From Lethocerus indicus (taxonomy: Eukaryota; Arthropoda; Insecta; Hemiptera; Belostomatidae), in NCBI GenBank assembly GCA_019843655.1, contig JACDQD010000004.1, positions 32,685,872-32,749,871 of the forward strand: 64,000 nt of DNA. The letters are read 5' to 3'. The translations under genes were made by a program, and so were the position numbers. Within the stretch, counting starts at the first letter, position 1; the number at the start of each line of letters is the position of its first letter. Shown piece by piece: positions 13,301-25,499 of the stretch. The notes beneath the pieces were generated by a model. The model was not told the origin of the DNA, made no database searches, and was given only the letters and a program-made list of their open reading frames with translations.

Positions 13301-16300
13301 GATTTTACGACTAACGCCAGTAGTAAATTTCATGCCGCATTTTGATCCTATATTCATATGGCACTTTTTCATCGACTATTCTCTTAATCTCACGGCAGTT
13401 TTTTTGTTCTTCGTCGGTTCGTATTTTTATTAGAATTCCGCACGGCGGTTTTCAGTTCATGACGAAATCTTGGAACGGGGCTTTCGCCGAGGGTCGAACG
13501 CAATATTAACCCTCTCCCCCACCCTCTCCAACTTATATAGCGCGTGTTACTACAATATCTTATGCGGTGCAGTTTTTCCAGCGGATCAACGGTATTACGT
13601 CGGAGAATCGAGCTCGGTATCTGAATCCGTGGGGGGGGGGAAGGGGAATCTTTATCTGCGTCGGTTCCGCATATTGCATTCCGGGACAACCGGTGGGAGA
13701 GGGGGAGGGTCGGGAATACGCTCTGTTTGTCCCGGGAATATTGCACCTGGGACAGGGGAGCAGCAGCAGGAGCAGGAGCAGGATTCCCGGTATAAATTCT
13801 CCAGACCGGATCATAGACGAGATTTGTGCGCTTCGCTTAAGACGAAGACGGAAGGGGGTGAGGGGCCGGGAATGAATTTGCGAAACAGAAAAACGTTGTA
13901 CGACAACGTTCCTCTTTATATTACCGGAGGAAATCCGACAGTGTCTCTCATACTGTATTAATATTTTTCAACTCCATTCTTCTTTTGAGTGGCACACGAG
14001 AAATTTTCGCTGCAAACGCTGCCCGCGGACTGCTTAAATTCCTAACTGGTTTTCCCTTACGTTACAGTAATTTTGAATTATATCGCTGTAAAATTAGAAC
14101 GTAAAATATGGCGCCGATGCGGATGAAAAAACCGGTATCAGTATTCGCGATCCATTTACTCCTGAAACTCGTTATCAGAGAAGCCGTTATCAGATACCCG
14201 GGAAGAGAACTGGTAGAGTTAGGAGCTGACCTAAGTTCCAGCTAAGAATTTGCGAATAAACGTTGCATAACAATTTTATTCCAGTGAGGAACATCGACAG
14301 TCACTCGTATACCGTACTCATCGAGAACCCAAAATTATCGGGTGATTATAAAAATTCGTGGCCGATTTGGAAGCAAATTAAATAAAGCGCATTACATGAT
14401 TTTCTATTAATGTCTCCCAACATTTTACAAATTTTTGAATCAAAGAAAGACCAGGAATTAATTGACGAAAAAGGCTAAAAGTTGTATATAACAGTCCTAC
14501 ATTTTTGTCCTACGAAACTCTTAGTGACTCGAATAATATATTCATTGGGTGCCCAATATACTGCCGATTATTTATCCGACCAACCGATTTCAAATCCGAT
14601 CGATACGCGAAACGTCGATTGATCCTGTTAATAAAAGTGGCGAAAATAGGATTTATTTGATTGCGATAAATACCAAGGACCGAGCGAAAACGGCTCTCTA
14701 TGTAATAGGACGGCAATGGCCTTATATAAAGACCGAGTTATCTTTTAAACGTTACAGACCACCGCCCCACAATTTGCTCGTATATTTTCTCTTGATTTAG
14801 TGCAACGTCCACGAATCAATAACAGAATTTTATCTGAGATTCAAGGGGGCGATAATCCGAGTACACCCAATTTCGTCATTACGTTTAAAGATTGAATGTT
14901 TTTCGATTTTATTCAAAGTTCAATTTCCTGTATGTATTTATTTTTGAAAAGCGCCGATTCTATTTTCTCCGAAGGCCGGGATCCAGAAACGTCTTTTATT
15001 CGACGAATATGAGTAGCACTTTTCAGGCCGTTAACGCTAACAGGAAGGACCGAATAAGGCTTACGGTAATTAGGAAAAAATACGAATAAAATAATCCGTA
15101 CGATATTAAATATTTTCAGAATGTTTAACATGGGATGTTTTGGGTGGAAACGATTACACTAGGACCTGCAATAGGACTTGTGTTCATCTATAATAAATAC
15201 GGAATGAATTTAAGTTCGATACGCGGAACAAGAACGTGCAAGACGCCGTATTGCATTCGCCGATGAAATAAGACGGCCGGAGGTTAAGATGTTTGTCCGA
15301 AATAGAATTTCAGATCAAACTCGGCCGGGCGAGTTTCGAGCGAAATAATATCTAAAAATAAGCCGCCGATAGCTACGATCCCTTTCGGGGTGGCTCCCGG
15401 AGGGGCGCCTCAACCCCCGTCGGGGACGCCCAATGAATATGGCAATAAAAGAGGGATGGTGGCCGGACCACCTGAATTATTTACAACCCCTAACGCAGGA
15501 TAAATGTCAGGGTTCCCTCAATTCCCGCTCCCGCCAAGTCCCAAGTCATTAAACTAATGGGGGAGGCCAAAGGTTGAAAAAAAAATATATATATACATGG
15601 GCCTACTAATGAGCGCCGATCTCTTTTTCACCGAATTAACGGATAATTTATTACGCGTTTATTTATTTACTCGACTCGTTGAAGCTTGGCACGTGCTGGA
15701 ATTTAAAATTTGAATTTTCAAATCCGGACGTTCGCGAATTCGTGTCCAGTACAGTAGTGCAGTAAAAACTGCATTAGCCTCTGTATTTCTCGACCAAAAT
15801 TTCAATAATTATATTTAGCGCGTTAAATTTCCTGTTAAGGCGGCGTTCGAGATTTTCAGGAGGAAGCTCTGGACAGTTTCGAACAAGAATGATTTTCATC
15901 GTTTTCAAATCGGAAAGTATCGTGCCGGAAAGATCGTTTAGTGGGCCCAGTTAATAATTTTCTCTTTTTGGTAATATTCGCGATCCGTTTTCAATACGAT
16001 TTTGTGACCGATTCGGGCAAACAGTTGCTCTTCTATAAGTGACTTTTTTTGGCAATCGATTTTAATCCTCCGCTTTCCCCGACCAGGGGAAATTCTCGAA
16101 GAACATTCCTTTATTGCGGGTATTAACGAAAAGACATCCTGCGTATGTGCCGTGGACGGATTGATCGGAGCTGGTCCCCTCCGGCGGAAGGGCGCAATTC
16201 AGGTCGCTGGGAGGACAGAAACAATGGGGGGGCGACTAAAGGTCGGAACATCGGAAATACCTACAGTGGAGGGCCCTGGGAGTTTGGTTGGGGGCTAATT

Positions 16301-16607
16301 TGGTCCTAACTGCTGGGAGGACGGTGATAAACCCATTTCCGTTCGGAAAAATGTCCGGAGAATTGGTTTTCGTGATAGTTTGGAGGTTGGCCACTCCGAT
16401 AGAGATTAGGAGGGCCCCAGGCACCGCCCCTCCCAATTAAACCCTGGAGGGCTATTTCTGTTTCTGCCCACAACAACCTCCGTCACGGAACAACTCTCTC
16501 TCCCCAACAAGAACCCACGTAAAAACAATATTAACTCTTCGACATCAACCTATATGCAGCGGTTATGTCCTCTTGGCAACTTAAGACTGTAGTCGGCATT
16601 TAGGAGA
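13301..16607. other. Intergenic; no supported gene
   Basis: Frames at 13470..13961 (+), 13567..13875 (+) and 13390..13746 (-) overlap each other in a G/C-rich stretch with GGGGAGG and CAGCAGG tracts, and none has a motif. The segment also holds copy b of a 60-base direct repeat and a short G/C-rich block near 15370..15430. The remainder is AT-rich. Confidence 0.5.
14768..14832. repeat. Dispersed direct repeat, copy b
   Basis: Partner of 12826..12886: TTGCTCGTATATTTT followed about 40 bases later by AACAGAATTTTATC. Its function is unknown. It may be a fragment of an unrecognised dispersed element. Confidence 0.6.
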
Positions 16608-17097
16608 TATCGAAATATTCCGCAATAATCGAGGAAATAAGTTGTTGGTACTAGTTTAACATACCTGTTTTGCGGTCTGCGAGGGGTTGGAATACCGTAG
16701 GGTTTGTGGTGTTTCTGTCTCCTCTCGCCGGTTTGGTCTTTTGCTAGACCGGTTTCGGCTGCTCACCTTCTTCAGTAGCGGTGTTGGTCACTGTTGGATG
16801 TTTCTCTGGCATCCTCACTGCACTGTCAACCGAAACCGGTCTAGCAAAAGACCAAAACCAGCGAGAGGAGACAGAAACACCACAAACCTACGGTTGTTAG
16901 TACTGTTTTAATTGATGCCGAACAATATCTACTTGAAATATGAGGCATAAGTTCTGTTTTGCGCGTAATTTTTTAAGGACGCGAACCGCTGGAAGTGTCG
17001 GATAATGACGACAGCGCAGTTAACGCTGTATATATCGAGTATTTTCGCTGAAAGCCAAATATAGGGGCTTTTATAACGCTTCGGTTGTAATGAAAGA
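16608..17097. repeat. Tandem/dispersed unit, copy 1, split by hairpin element
   Basis: The flanks of the hairpin element (16608..16652 and 16893..16950) and a stretch near 17067..17097 (GGGCTTTTATAACGCTTCGG) match consecutive parts of the unit at 18670..19090, where no insertion is present. Extra sequence also separates the later parts, so this copy is diverged. It provides an empty-site comparison for the hairpin element. Confidence 0.7.
16653..16893 (-). mobile_element. Hairpin (foldback) family, copy 3, with tail
   Basis: The tail end (AACATACCTGTTTTGCGG) starts near 16658. The arms are strongly inverse: the left contains GGTTTGGTCTTTTGCTAG and the right GACCAAAACCAGCGAGAGG. The loop is short. 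The right end stops at CACAAACCTACGG (16893), about 40 bases short of the left. The flanks TTGTTGGTACT (16642..16652) and TTGTTAGTACT (16894..16904) are near-identical and look like a target duplication of about 11 bp. If the following bases are included, it is 18 bp with 15 matches. Confidence 0.85.
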
Positions 17098-18669
17098 GAT
17101 GTTGTTTTTCAGTTTTTTTTTCGATTCAAAACCACCAGAAATGCGTGCGTGCCGAGGAAATCAAACGTTTCTCACAAATATTTGAACTTCGATAAGCGGA
17201 ATTTCGACCGCGGACAGAGTTCCGTGCCAGGAGATATCGGAATTTCATTTACAAACGCCGACGTATTACAAACACAACAGTCCACCTCCGCTGTAAACTG
17301 TACTAGTTACGCGCCCGTAAACACATCTACTCGGCCGTCACGCTATGACATTAAGCTCGGGTCACAGTGCTGTTAAAAATATCCCGCGATTATATCATGA
17401 CCGACCAGGTTTATATCCGAGCTCGCAGTTTTAATTTTTCCTAAACGTTTAAACTGCGAACAGAAGTCAATTGATCGCTCGGTAGTTACCAAGTTACAAA
17501 CTGCATAAACCCGCATTTTTTTCACTCAGAAAAAATTGTTCTATCCTCACTTTCGGATCATATCTTGGGCCCAAAATCATAACAACCTTCCCTAACATTC
17601 CATCCGAATCATCGGTGTTTTTGTGACAGTTTTCTCTGCCCTAATAATTATATGTTTAACTCAAAGCTATTCCTTAGCGCAGGATGACGCATTTAGAATA
17701 TCGTCTTAGGTTTCAACCAAAGTCATTAGTCATGAGGAAAAATCAATTGACCGTACATACAAAGGTATACGTTCTGGGCCATAACCCCCGCCCTCCCATA
17801 GAAAACTACCGGTAAATGAAACAGGTAAAAAATGGCGGGACCTCCCCCCTCCCCCTAATAAGTCCCGGTGGAAGTATCAATTTGGGCTTTGGCGACGCGC
17901 TCATTTATTATTTAGCCCCTTGGAGCTCGGGTCGGGGCAGAGATGAAAACTTGAAGCGGAAAATTGGAAATGTGTCCGCCGAGGTATTGAGCCGTCAATA
18001 TATAAAATGAGGGACACCCCTTCCCCCCACCCCCGTCCCCGTTCCGTTTTCTCAGGAAGAGATAAAACCGGAGTGATTAATATCCCGGGCTATTTAGCCG
18101 CGGGTTCGGCCCTATATACGGCCTTTTACGTTTTGAAAAATTAATAATCCACCGCCGAGGTAATTAAATACGAAGTTTACTGAGAAATGAGAGAACGGGG
18201 GTTCATTATTTAAATTTATTCATTAAAAATCGTAAAAACCAAATAAGGAAGCGAAACGATATAGGACGACTTTTTTCTCTTTTCATTTTAGTCGGGACTG
18301 AATTTCATAATATTGACGGAAAAATACAAAAATTGTTGTATCTTGAAACCTTTTTGTTCTTAAGCCCAGCCCGCAATAACATCGTTTTAATCCGTCGAGA
18401 TTGCGGAATATCACACAGAACGGAGCAACGACCTCCGAGCTCCTTATCCGCGTTTAAATTGTTACGATTTTTTTTTTTACGATTTTTTATGTTTCGGGGT
18501 CACGAGAAAATTCTCGACCCCGACGTGACCGAAAAAAAATTCGGGACCTAAGGAAAATATTCGGCCGAATAAAGAGACTGGAATATAATCGGTAAATGTT
18601 ATATTAGACACGAAATAATTCCGGCATTAAAAGCGTAAATTAACTGGGGTTGTCAAAAAAAACAAACTT
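17098..18669. other. Intergenic; no supported gene
   Basis: Short open frames at 17149..17376 and 17816..18010 lack motifs. A perfect stem (CGGGGTC with GACCCCG, 18495..18522, with an inner GAGAA/TTCTC pair) can form a short hairpin. Confidence 0.5.
18495..18522. repeat. Short inverted repeat (hairpin)
   Basis: Outer arms CGGGGTC and GACCCCG enclose an inner GAGAA..TTCTC pair, so 12 of 14 positions per side pair. There is no T run of terminator type and no gene beside it, so its role is unclear. Confidence 0.5.
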
Positions 18670-19090
18670 TTGACCGAATATTTCGTTTACAGATTAAGCA
18701 CCTTTTGTTAATTGTACCGTTCCTGCCTAACTGACGTCTAATTACCAAAATGAGTTTGATATACTTGATTTATACGTTTCTTCCGGATATTCAATTAAAT
18801 ATGAATATTTTCTTGTGTAGTTACACTTCTTTGCAGGAGAACAAGGGGCTGAAACATAGTCTTATTATTATCTATAGGTAATTATGTTACCGTCTAATTA
18901 TCGAAATGAGTTTCCCGGGGGGTTTTAAGGGGGAAGGATTTCGGTCGTTTATTTCAACCCCTCCAGCTAATATCGAAAGATTCCGAAATAATCTAGGAAA
19001 TACGTAGTTAGTACTGTTTTTAATTGATGCCGAAAAATATGAGGCATAAGTTGCCGAATACAGTGCAATCGGGCTTTTATAACCCTTCGG
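18670..19090. repeat. Tandem unit, copy 2 (empty hairpin site)
   Basis: Offset by about 465 bases from copy 3. Shared landmarks are TTAAGCACC, CTTCCGGATATTCAATTAAA, TTTGCAGGAGAACA and GGGGGAAGGATTTCGGTC. Its distal part (about 18970..19090) matches the flanks of the hairpin element at 16653 but is uninterrupted: ..ACGTAGTTAGTACTGTTTT.. Confidence 0.8.
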
Positions 19091-19440
19091 TTGTAATGAA
19101 AATTAGAAAAATACGAAATTCAATATTTCGTTCACAGAATTCCGATGTAACGCGTTATTAAAGGTTAAGCACCGTTTGTGAATTGTACAGTTCCGTCCTA
19201 ATTGACATCTAATTACCGAAATGATATACTTGATTTATACGTTTCTTCCGGATATTCAATTAAATGTGAATATTTTCTAGTGTAGTTACACCTCTTTGCA
19301 GGAGAACAGGGGGCGGAAACTATTATTTATAGGGTAATTACGTTACCGTCCAATTATCGAAATGAGTTTCCTCCGATTTGTACGTTTCTCGCGGGTGTTT
19401 TAAGGGGGAAGGATTTCGGTCTTTTATTTCAACCCCTCGT
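19091..19440. repeat. Tandem unit, copy 3
   Basis: Repeats the first part of copy 2 in the same orientation with small insertions and deletions (GTTAAGCACCG, TTCCGGATATTCAATTAAAT, GGGGGAAGGATTTCGGTC). It breaks off at CAACCCCTCG, where sequence unrelated to copy 2 begins. Confidence 0.8.
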
Positions 19441-19862
19441 CGAACGCTGTTGTCCTGTGAGGGGTTGGGGCCGAATTCGGACGTTTCGCGGGTAACGCGA
19501 GGGCGGTGGTGGTAGTGCACGACCCCGGATCAACTCCTGAACTCCTGTAACGAACCGATCTTCTTCAGTCTTCTTCGCGGTACACGCGCGGTACACGCGC
19601 TTTTGTTGTTGAACAGTCGAAAGCCGAACACGGAGGGAGGGCGTTTTGGAGCTCCAAACTCTGGTCCGACCTCCGACCGCGTCCCGGCCTCCTGATACAC
19701 GGGGACCTTTACGAAACATCCTTCGGCGTTGTCATGTGTGTGTGTGTGTGGTGGTTGCAACACTGCTCCGTTCCCGCCCATATTTAATTTATTCCAATCT
19801 CCCCGTTCAAACTTCACGACGAGAACAACGAGAGGGGCGGATTAAAGAGCAAGTTAAAAGTG
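19441..19862. other. Spacer with GC-rich short repeats, no gene seen
   Basis: Holds a 12-base tandem duplication, CGCGGTACACGCGCGGTACA, at about 19577, and a TG run near 19735..19750. Three - frames and one + frame overlap here, none with motifs. Confidence 0.45.
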
Positions 19863-20345
19863 TTTTTTTATTTTGCACAATCAACTTTACAGTACAATTG
19901 ATACGTGTATATTTTTCACGTGTTTGTCTCGATAAAGAAACAGCCCGATGATGGCGCTTTTTGACACGATTTAATTACCGTCCAACCCAGAGATGATCTC
20001 TGGGCCAGTGGCGTTTAAGCCGTCGTGCCGGGGATAATGGATTGGTAAGAGAGGAAAGGGAGTGGATTGGGATTAGGAGAAAGGCGGGAGTGGAACTTCA
20101 GGAACCGGGATTTTGTGACTTCGTCGACTGTTGGTATGTTGAGGTCATGGTGGATTGTGTCTGGTTAGAAACATACCAAGGGGGGGAGCATTAAGGATGG
20201 TGGAACCCAGCATAGCTAAATACCGTACGTCCGTGTCGGTTTGAGTATCGCTTTGTATATTGTCAGTTTGTTACTTAAGGTCAATTTCTATGTCCGTTTT
20301 AGTAATGGCCTTAAGAGTCCAAATTTTCTGTTTAAGTCGATTCTT
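19863..20345 (-). mobile_element. Jockey-like retrotransposon 3' fragment B
   Basis: Lies on the - strand. The T run and TATTTTGCACAATCAACTTTACAG at the left are the inverse of the 3' end of copy E. The coding remnant, antisense here, covers the IPTV region, then the VSNQTIH-like region. It breaks at the gap near 20190 and resumes with the segment equivalent to TYGI and the upstream RT part. It ends near TTAAGTCGATTCTT, slightly inside the common breakpoint. Frames are broken throughout. A 19-base palindrome (CCCAGAGAT around 19995) lies in its 3' region. Confidence 0.8.
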
Positions 20346-23300
20346 CCGTTTGGACGTTGACGCTGTTTTCGTTAGATCTTCAATAAAAAATTATTTCGCA
20401 GATGTTTATTTCGTATTTTAGCTATCACGCGTCACAATAGTGCCTGTTATTGAATCAGATGTCAATAGACTATGGAAATAAAATGTTTTCAATTTATAGA
20501 AATTATGGTCAAAAATGAATTCTAGTTCATTGACTGGATAATTCCTCTTTTCAATGATGAAAAAACTCATAATTTTCCGTTTTTATATATCTCAAATAGT
20601 TCCTTCGGTGGTTTTTTTTTGGAATTTAATGCACGTTTTCCGTCCATTTAATGGAGGCTTTTCCGGAATTTTCTCTGTTTTTCGTTCGAAACCATACCCT
20701 TAACCGTTCGGACTACAACATCCCATCCCCCGTTAGACACGGTATTTCCCACTTTTCCGTGGAAACCCCCTCCCGTCCTCCATGTTCCACCACGTGGAGG
20801 TGTTCGTGTTATTTGCGGAAGGAATTTTCTCCGGGGGGGGGGAATAAAATCCCTTCGGTGCTGGAGTGTGGCTAATTTAACGCAGAATCAAATTACGCGA
20901 TCAATGCTCGGAAAAGTGTTCATGAAAATAAACTAAATACCATAAGGAAAAGTTCAAAACAATAAATATCAGTGGAGAAAAAAGAATGCGGCCGATTGAA
21001 GTTACGCAATATAATGCAACCTTTTTATTAAAATTATATCAGGGATATAAATTAGTAAATTAATTGGAAAATCGGTGGGATAGAAAACATTGGCATAATG
21101 CAATGAAGCGTTCAGTTAGACAAAATTGGATTCGGATCTACAACGCTGAACACACGCATTGACAATCGTTGCAAAAAAAGGTTCAAAATTACCTCTCTGG
21201 ATTGACCAAATAATTACACAATTTGATTTGAATGAACAATATAATTTCCTTAATGAAACAAAGTGTTAAGCAACACATCGTATGAGACAAAAAAATGGGC
21301 GCTCACTTTCATTTTGTTGGTTTTTGGGCGCAGTTTAACAGAAGAAAAATATAATGACAAAACCTACATTTAATTTGGTTTACATTCACATTTTAGTTTC
21401 CACTTTAACGATTTCAATCTTGTACTGTACAACGAGCATTATTGCATGAAAACTAATGTGCTCGATTCAATATTTTATCACAATTATAAATAGTAAATAG
21501 GACCTTGAAACTATATTTTACAATTTCATCCCATTTCAGCGAATACTGGCAGTTTATTCGCTCTGAGAGTCGGTAAAAATATTGTTGAATTTGACGGTCC
21601 TGACTCTGTATTTTATGTACAACATTATGTTTAGTTCCTGAATTAATTAATGAAAATACGCGTATTCAGTTATTAATGTAATGCTCAAGAACCTGAACAC
21701 ATATCTCCAGAAAGCATAATGTGTACGCTTTAAAGTACATACAAACTTCGTAAATTTCCACATACCTAGGACGGCAACTAGCGCGTGAATGGTATATATA
21801 ACTGACCCGATTAATTCTGTTTAAACAATGCCCGGTATGCTGCTGGTAACTCATCGGTCGGTTATTTTGGAAAAAGAGTGATTATTGTTGGAAACTTCAA
21901 TTATTTCTTTATCGTCAGAGTCATTATTGATCCCGGGCCCCTGGCTCTGGGGCCGTTTATTTTTTCTCCCGGTTTTATCGCGGCCATCAAAATAAAATGT
22001 GATTGTTTCTCTTCCCTTTCAGTGGTGGTATGTATATATTGCAAGACAGCCCGAAAAAAAGACTGGGAGGAATTAATTAGGCGAAAGATACGAGTTTAAT
22101 GAGATCGATTTACTTCCGAAACCGACTTCATCAATTTACTATTTATAAATTTTTGTATTTGTATATTTATAACGCGAGCATTAATCCTTGAGATAATTCT
22201 TCAGACAACCAGTTCTGATACTGTCGTTATTTTAAGGTTTCATCACCAAGCATAAACTTTTCGTGAGCTCGCCACGCATTTCGACATTTACGAAAACGAA
22301 AATGCAAAATGTGACGGTAATTCTGTTTCAATCCATGTCAAACGGACACTATTAAACGTATCAAGGGCAATTTTTCGGCAATTCACCGAGTAATAACGAC
22401 ATATCGGAAGACCCCTTATCAGTTCGAAAATGTAAACGTGAATGAAAAAAAAATACTCCGGCGATAATTCTGGCTAATAAATGTTAATAACTTACCTCGG
22501 CATTTATTGAAAAGGGCAGGGAGGTTTTTCACATCAGGATTTCACATCTGTAACAGAACAACAGATATGTTATCGTTGCACAACATGCGTCGGAACTACT
22601 GATTTTCAGTAATTAGCCATTTTCGGTAGTATAACGAAATTAACTGTTCGGACAAAAGAGAAAATATTATAACAGCAGTTTAAAATGAATCCTGACGAAT
22701 AATCCTTCGCAAAGGCGTATCTATTAATACAAGTTTTGTTTTAATACTGCTTTTCACAGTTTCGATACGCGGTAAGAAATGTTGATACAGTACGAAAAAG
22801 AATGGGTGAAAAAATGTTCAGGAATCAGCCATTAATTCGATTTAAGATTTGGATATTTAACCGAATTCCAACTTAAAATCTTATTATATTTCGGATCTCA
22901 AAGTTTTTTTTTACTATAACTGGCCCTCGTTTTAATAAATTTGAATTGACGCTATACACTGAAACATTTTTGTGTTTTTAAAAAATTTCAGCGACGAGAG
23001 GACTCGCGACCCAGCTCCCGAATTCTAGACTGGTTCTATAGTTTTTAGTGATTTTCACCGTCTTTCCAAACTCTGATGGCTGAAAATACGTTTTCGTCCT
23101 AATACATATTCGCATGACTATAGTAACGCCGGCCGGCCGGAATTCATATAAAACTCATTATTTCTGTACCGTTTTCGATTTACTATGTATATTCGTAGAA
23201 GAATAAAGTATTTCTTAAATCTGTAAGAATGTAGAGAGACAATCAAGCGGAGTTTGAAATCTAAGTGTAGCCGAGAGAGGGAGTCCAGTCACGCCCCGGT

Positions 23301-24419
23301 AGCCAGAATAATGGAACGGAAAATATAAGCCGGATAGACAAATATTTGTTTGTCGGTGTACAATAACGTTTCTCTTAACAGGCACAGGCTTATTTCTTCT
23401 TCTTCTTTTTTTCTTTGGTTACGGTGTTTACGGAGGAAAAAATGTTTCGATCTTGACTCGGAACGTCTGGAAGTTCTGGAAAAGTTTACTTCGGTTTTCG
23501 GCGCGGGAAAGAGCTTACTTTCGAGGACAATACAAAATCAACGATTATTGTACAACACCATTGAGTAAATACAATCATACTGAAAATCTAAAATCACCAT
23601 TTGTTCGGTCCTATAAAAGGCTGATTAGGTCTTGGCGTATTTTCGCAATACGATCAAAAAAAAAAGGTCATCGTTCCTCAAAACTAAAATTATATTTTTA
23701 GAAACTTTAATTAAAATCCGTCAGCTCATTGAACGCATATATAGACTAATGCAGGATCTCTCGTACGGCTGTTATACGGTATTATTAAAAAAATGACACG
23801 TGGAACAGGTTTCATTGGAAGCACGTTCGATGCTCAAGGGCGGATTTTATGCTTCGTTGATGCACTCCAAAATTAAGCCTTTCGAGCGCGACCTCCGCAG
23901 AGCGATGGACCGCTCAAACTCAATACTCTGAGTACTCATTAAAAGTGGGGAAACAGTTGATGCGATCTTAATTTATCCGAGTTGCCCATAAATAAAGGGA
24001 AGAGAGAGAGAGATAGGGATAGGGATAGGGAGAGGGAATGGCGTAAAAGAAATTAAGTTCTCGACTCGGCATTTATGACTGCACAATTAAAATACCGCCC
24101 CTTTTATATAGGCTGCAGCGAAAGCGGATTATCGTTGATGCATTTCTAAATGAAAATCTTTCGGCTCCCCGTAAACATTTTCCGCCTCCATCTTGTGTCA
24201 GTTTTATTATACCCCTTTTTGCGCCACTTATAAAAGCGATTAAAAGGGACTTCATCAGTTCGACAAAGCCGTAACACACTTTAATAACTCGAGCCGAAAG
24301 CGAATGTTGAGCTTTACTTTGTGCTCTATTCCGTAAAGTGTCAAAAATACAAGGCTCTAACGTAAACAAAACTTTACAACAGATCACAACTATTGCTTAA
24401 GAAAAGAATGGTCAATTTA
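20346..24419. other. Intergenic; no supported gene
   Basis: AT-rich. A + frame at 21878..22099 ends after a good acceptor-like TTCCCTTTCAG, but no partner exon was found. A CCGGCCGGCCGG palindrome lies near 23130. A (GA)/(GATAGG) tract lies at 24001..24036. The open frame on the - strand at 24073..24387 shows no motif. Confidence 0.5.
24001..24036. repeat. (GA)n then (GATAGG)n simple repeat
   Basis: GA repeats pass into three copies of GATAGG. This is not the insect telomere repeat (TTAGG). Confidence 0.9.
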
Positions 24420-24880
24420 TTGGGTTGACAACTAAGTAATTGCGGAATTCACCAACAAGTGGCGTTGTACATATTTTTAAGTACGTCACAACATCTTTGC
24501 ACAGATAAGCCGTAGACGGTTTTGAATGCAGGTATAAAATCAGCATTCAGCTTCTCTGCAATGTCCCTTGTTGAATCAATAATGGCCTTTATTCGGTCAT
24601 CGTCGACCTCCACCGGACGTCCGGAGCGCTCCTCGTCATTTAATGAAAAATCCCCCCGACCGGAATTTCGCGAACCGGTACCGACACTGCCGGTTCTTTT
24701 AAGGCTTCGTCACCGTACACAGCGTACAACTTTTATGTAAATTTGATAGCGAATGTTTCAGAAAGGACCGAACGATAACGCAGCGAAAAATCTTATCTGT
24801 GCAATGACGTTGACGTACTTAATAAATATGTACAACTCCACGTGTCGGTGAAATCCGCAATTACTTAGTTGTCAACCCAA
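24420..24880 (-). mobile_element. Mariner deletion derivative, 461 bp
   Basis: The ends are TTGGGTTGACAACTAAGTAA and its inverse TTACTTAGTTGTCAACCCAA, extending as an imperfect inverted repeat of about 90 bases each (to CAGATAAG / CTTATCTG). TA lies on both sides (24418-24419 and 24881-24882). The interior, on the - strand, keeps part of a mariner transposase N-terminal half, so the element is non-autonomous. It is a sister of the 390-bp element at 62298. Confidence 0.9.
24522..24738 (-). pseudogene. Mariner transposase N-terminal fragment (broken)
   Basis: Read on the - strand, frames that need shifting give KLYAVYGDEALKE, then RFAKFRSGGF, then GRRP, and finally VDDDRIKAIIDSTRDIAEKL. These follow the order of a mariner transposase: first helix-turn-helix, WFaKFrsGdf, GRP linker, second helix-turn-helix. 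The match to the family is from memory of conserved motifs. A stop follows GGFFIK and the frame changes at least twice. No catalytic D,D34D part remains. The fragment lies wholly inside the element at 24420..24880, whose ends face outward. Confidence 0.8.
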
Positions 24881-25499
24881 TACTACTTTCGTAAAATTGT
24901 TAACGCCCCACCTTATTTTGCCGGTACAATTACTCTCAAATCCAATGCTTTGATTCGAAAAATCAACCAGCTTTGTCTTAAGATGAAATGACCACTTGGA
25001 GGGAATTACAGAATTTATTTATTCTAGACCGGTTTACTCTTGAGGAGTATTTTAGTTACAGAATGCTGGTTACGTTCGGGTTTTCAAATTAGTGGATGAT
25101 ATTGAATTGGTGACCCCCAATGTTTTATATGCAGGTATCCAACGCATCGATTCCCGGTCCCGTTTTTTTTGTAATCGAATTCCTCTGTATTCAATTACTC
25201 TTACGGATCGAAGGGGAATGTGAATGGTCGTGCGATGGTGGCGGGCCTAATGAGACGAACTGATGAGACTGATTAATGGGACGTCCCCAATTCGATTTAT
25301 TAGCGGCCCAAACAGGCTCCCGAATAATCCGGGGCTCTTGCCCGATAACTGATCGTGATCTGCACCTGGTGTCCACCGTACAGCGATCGTTTTTCACCGC
25401 CACCGCATACGGTGATCCGATGAGTATGATCGAACATGCGTTAGAGTCTCATAACGCTTTCTTTACGGGAATAAAATGCGTTTGTTTGCGTCGAATTAA
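24881..25499. other. Spacer between mariner and piggyBac derivatives
   Basis: Two overlapping short frames (25191..25403 on -, 25276..25605 on +) have no motifs. The segment ends in TTAA (25496..25499), the left target duplication of the piggyBac-like element. Confidence 0.5.

Noticed and set aside
24012..24034. GATAGG repeats as possible telomeric sequence
   Set aside because: Only three units, and not the insect TTAGG repeat. It continues a GA microsatellite.
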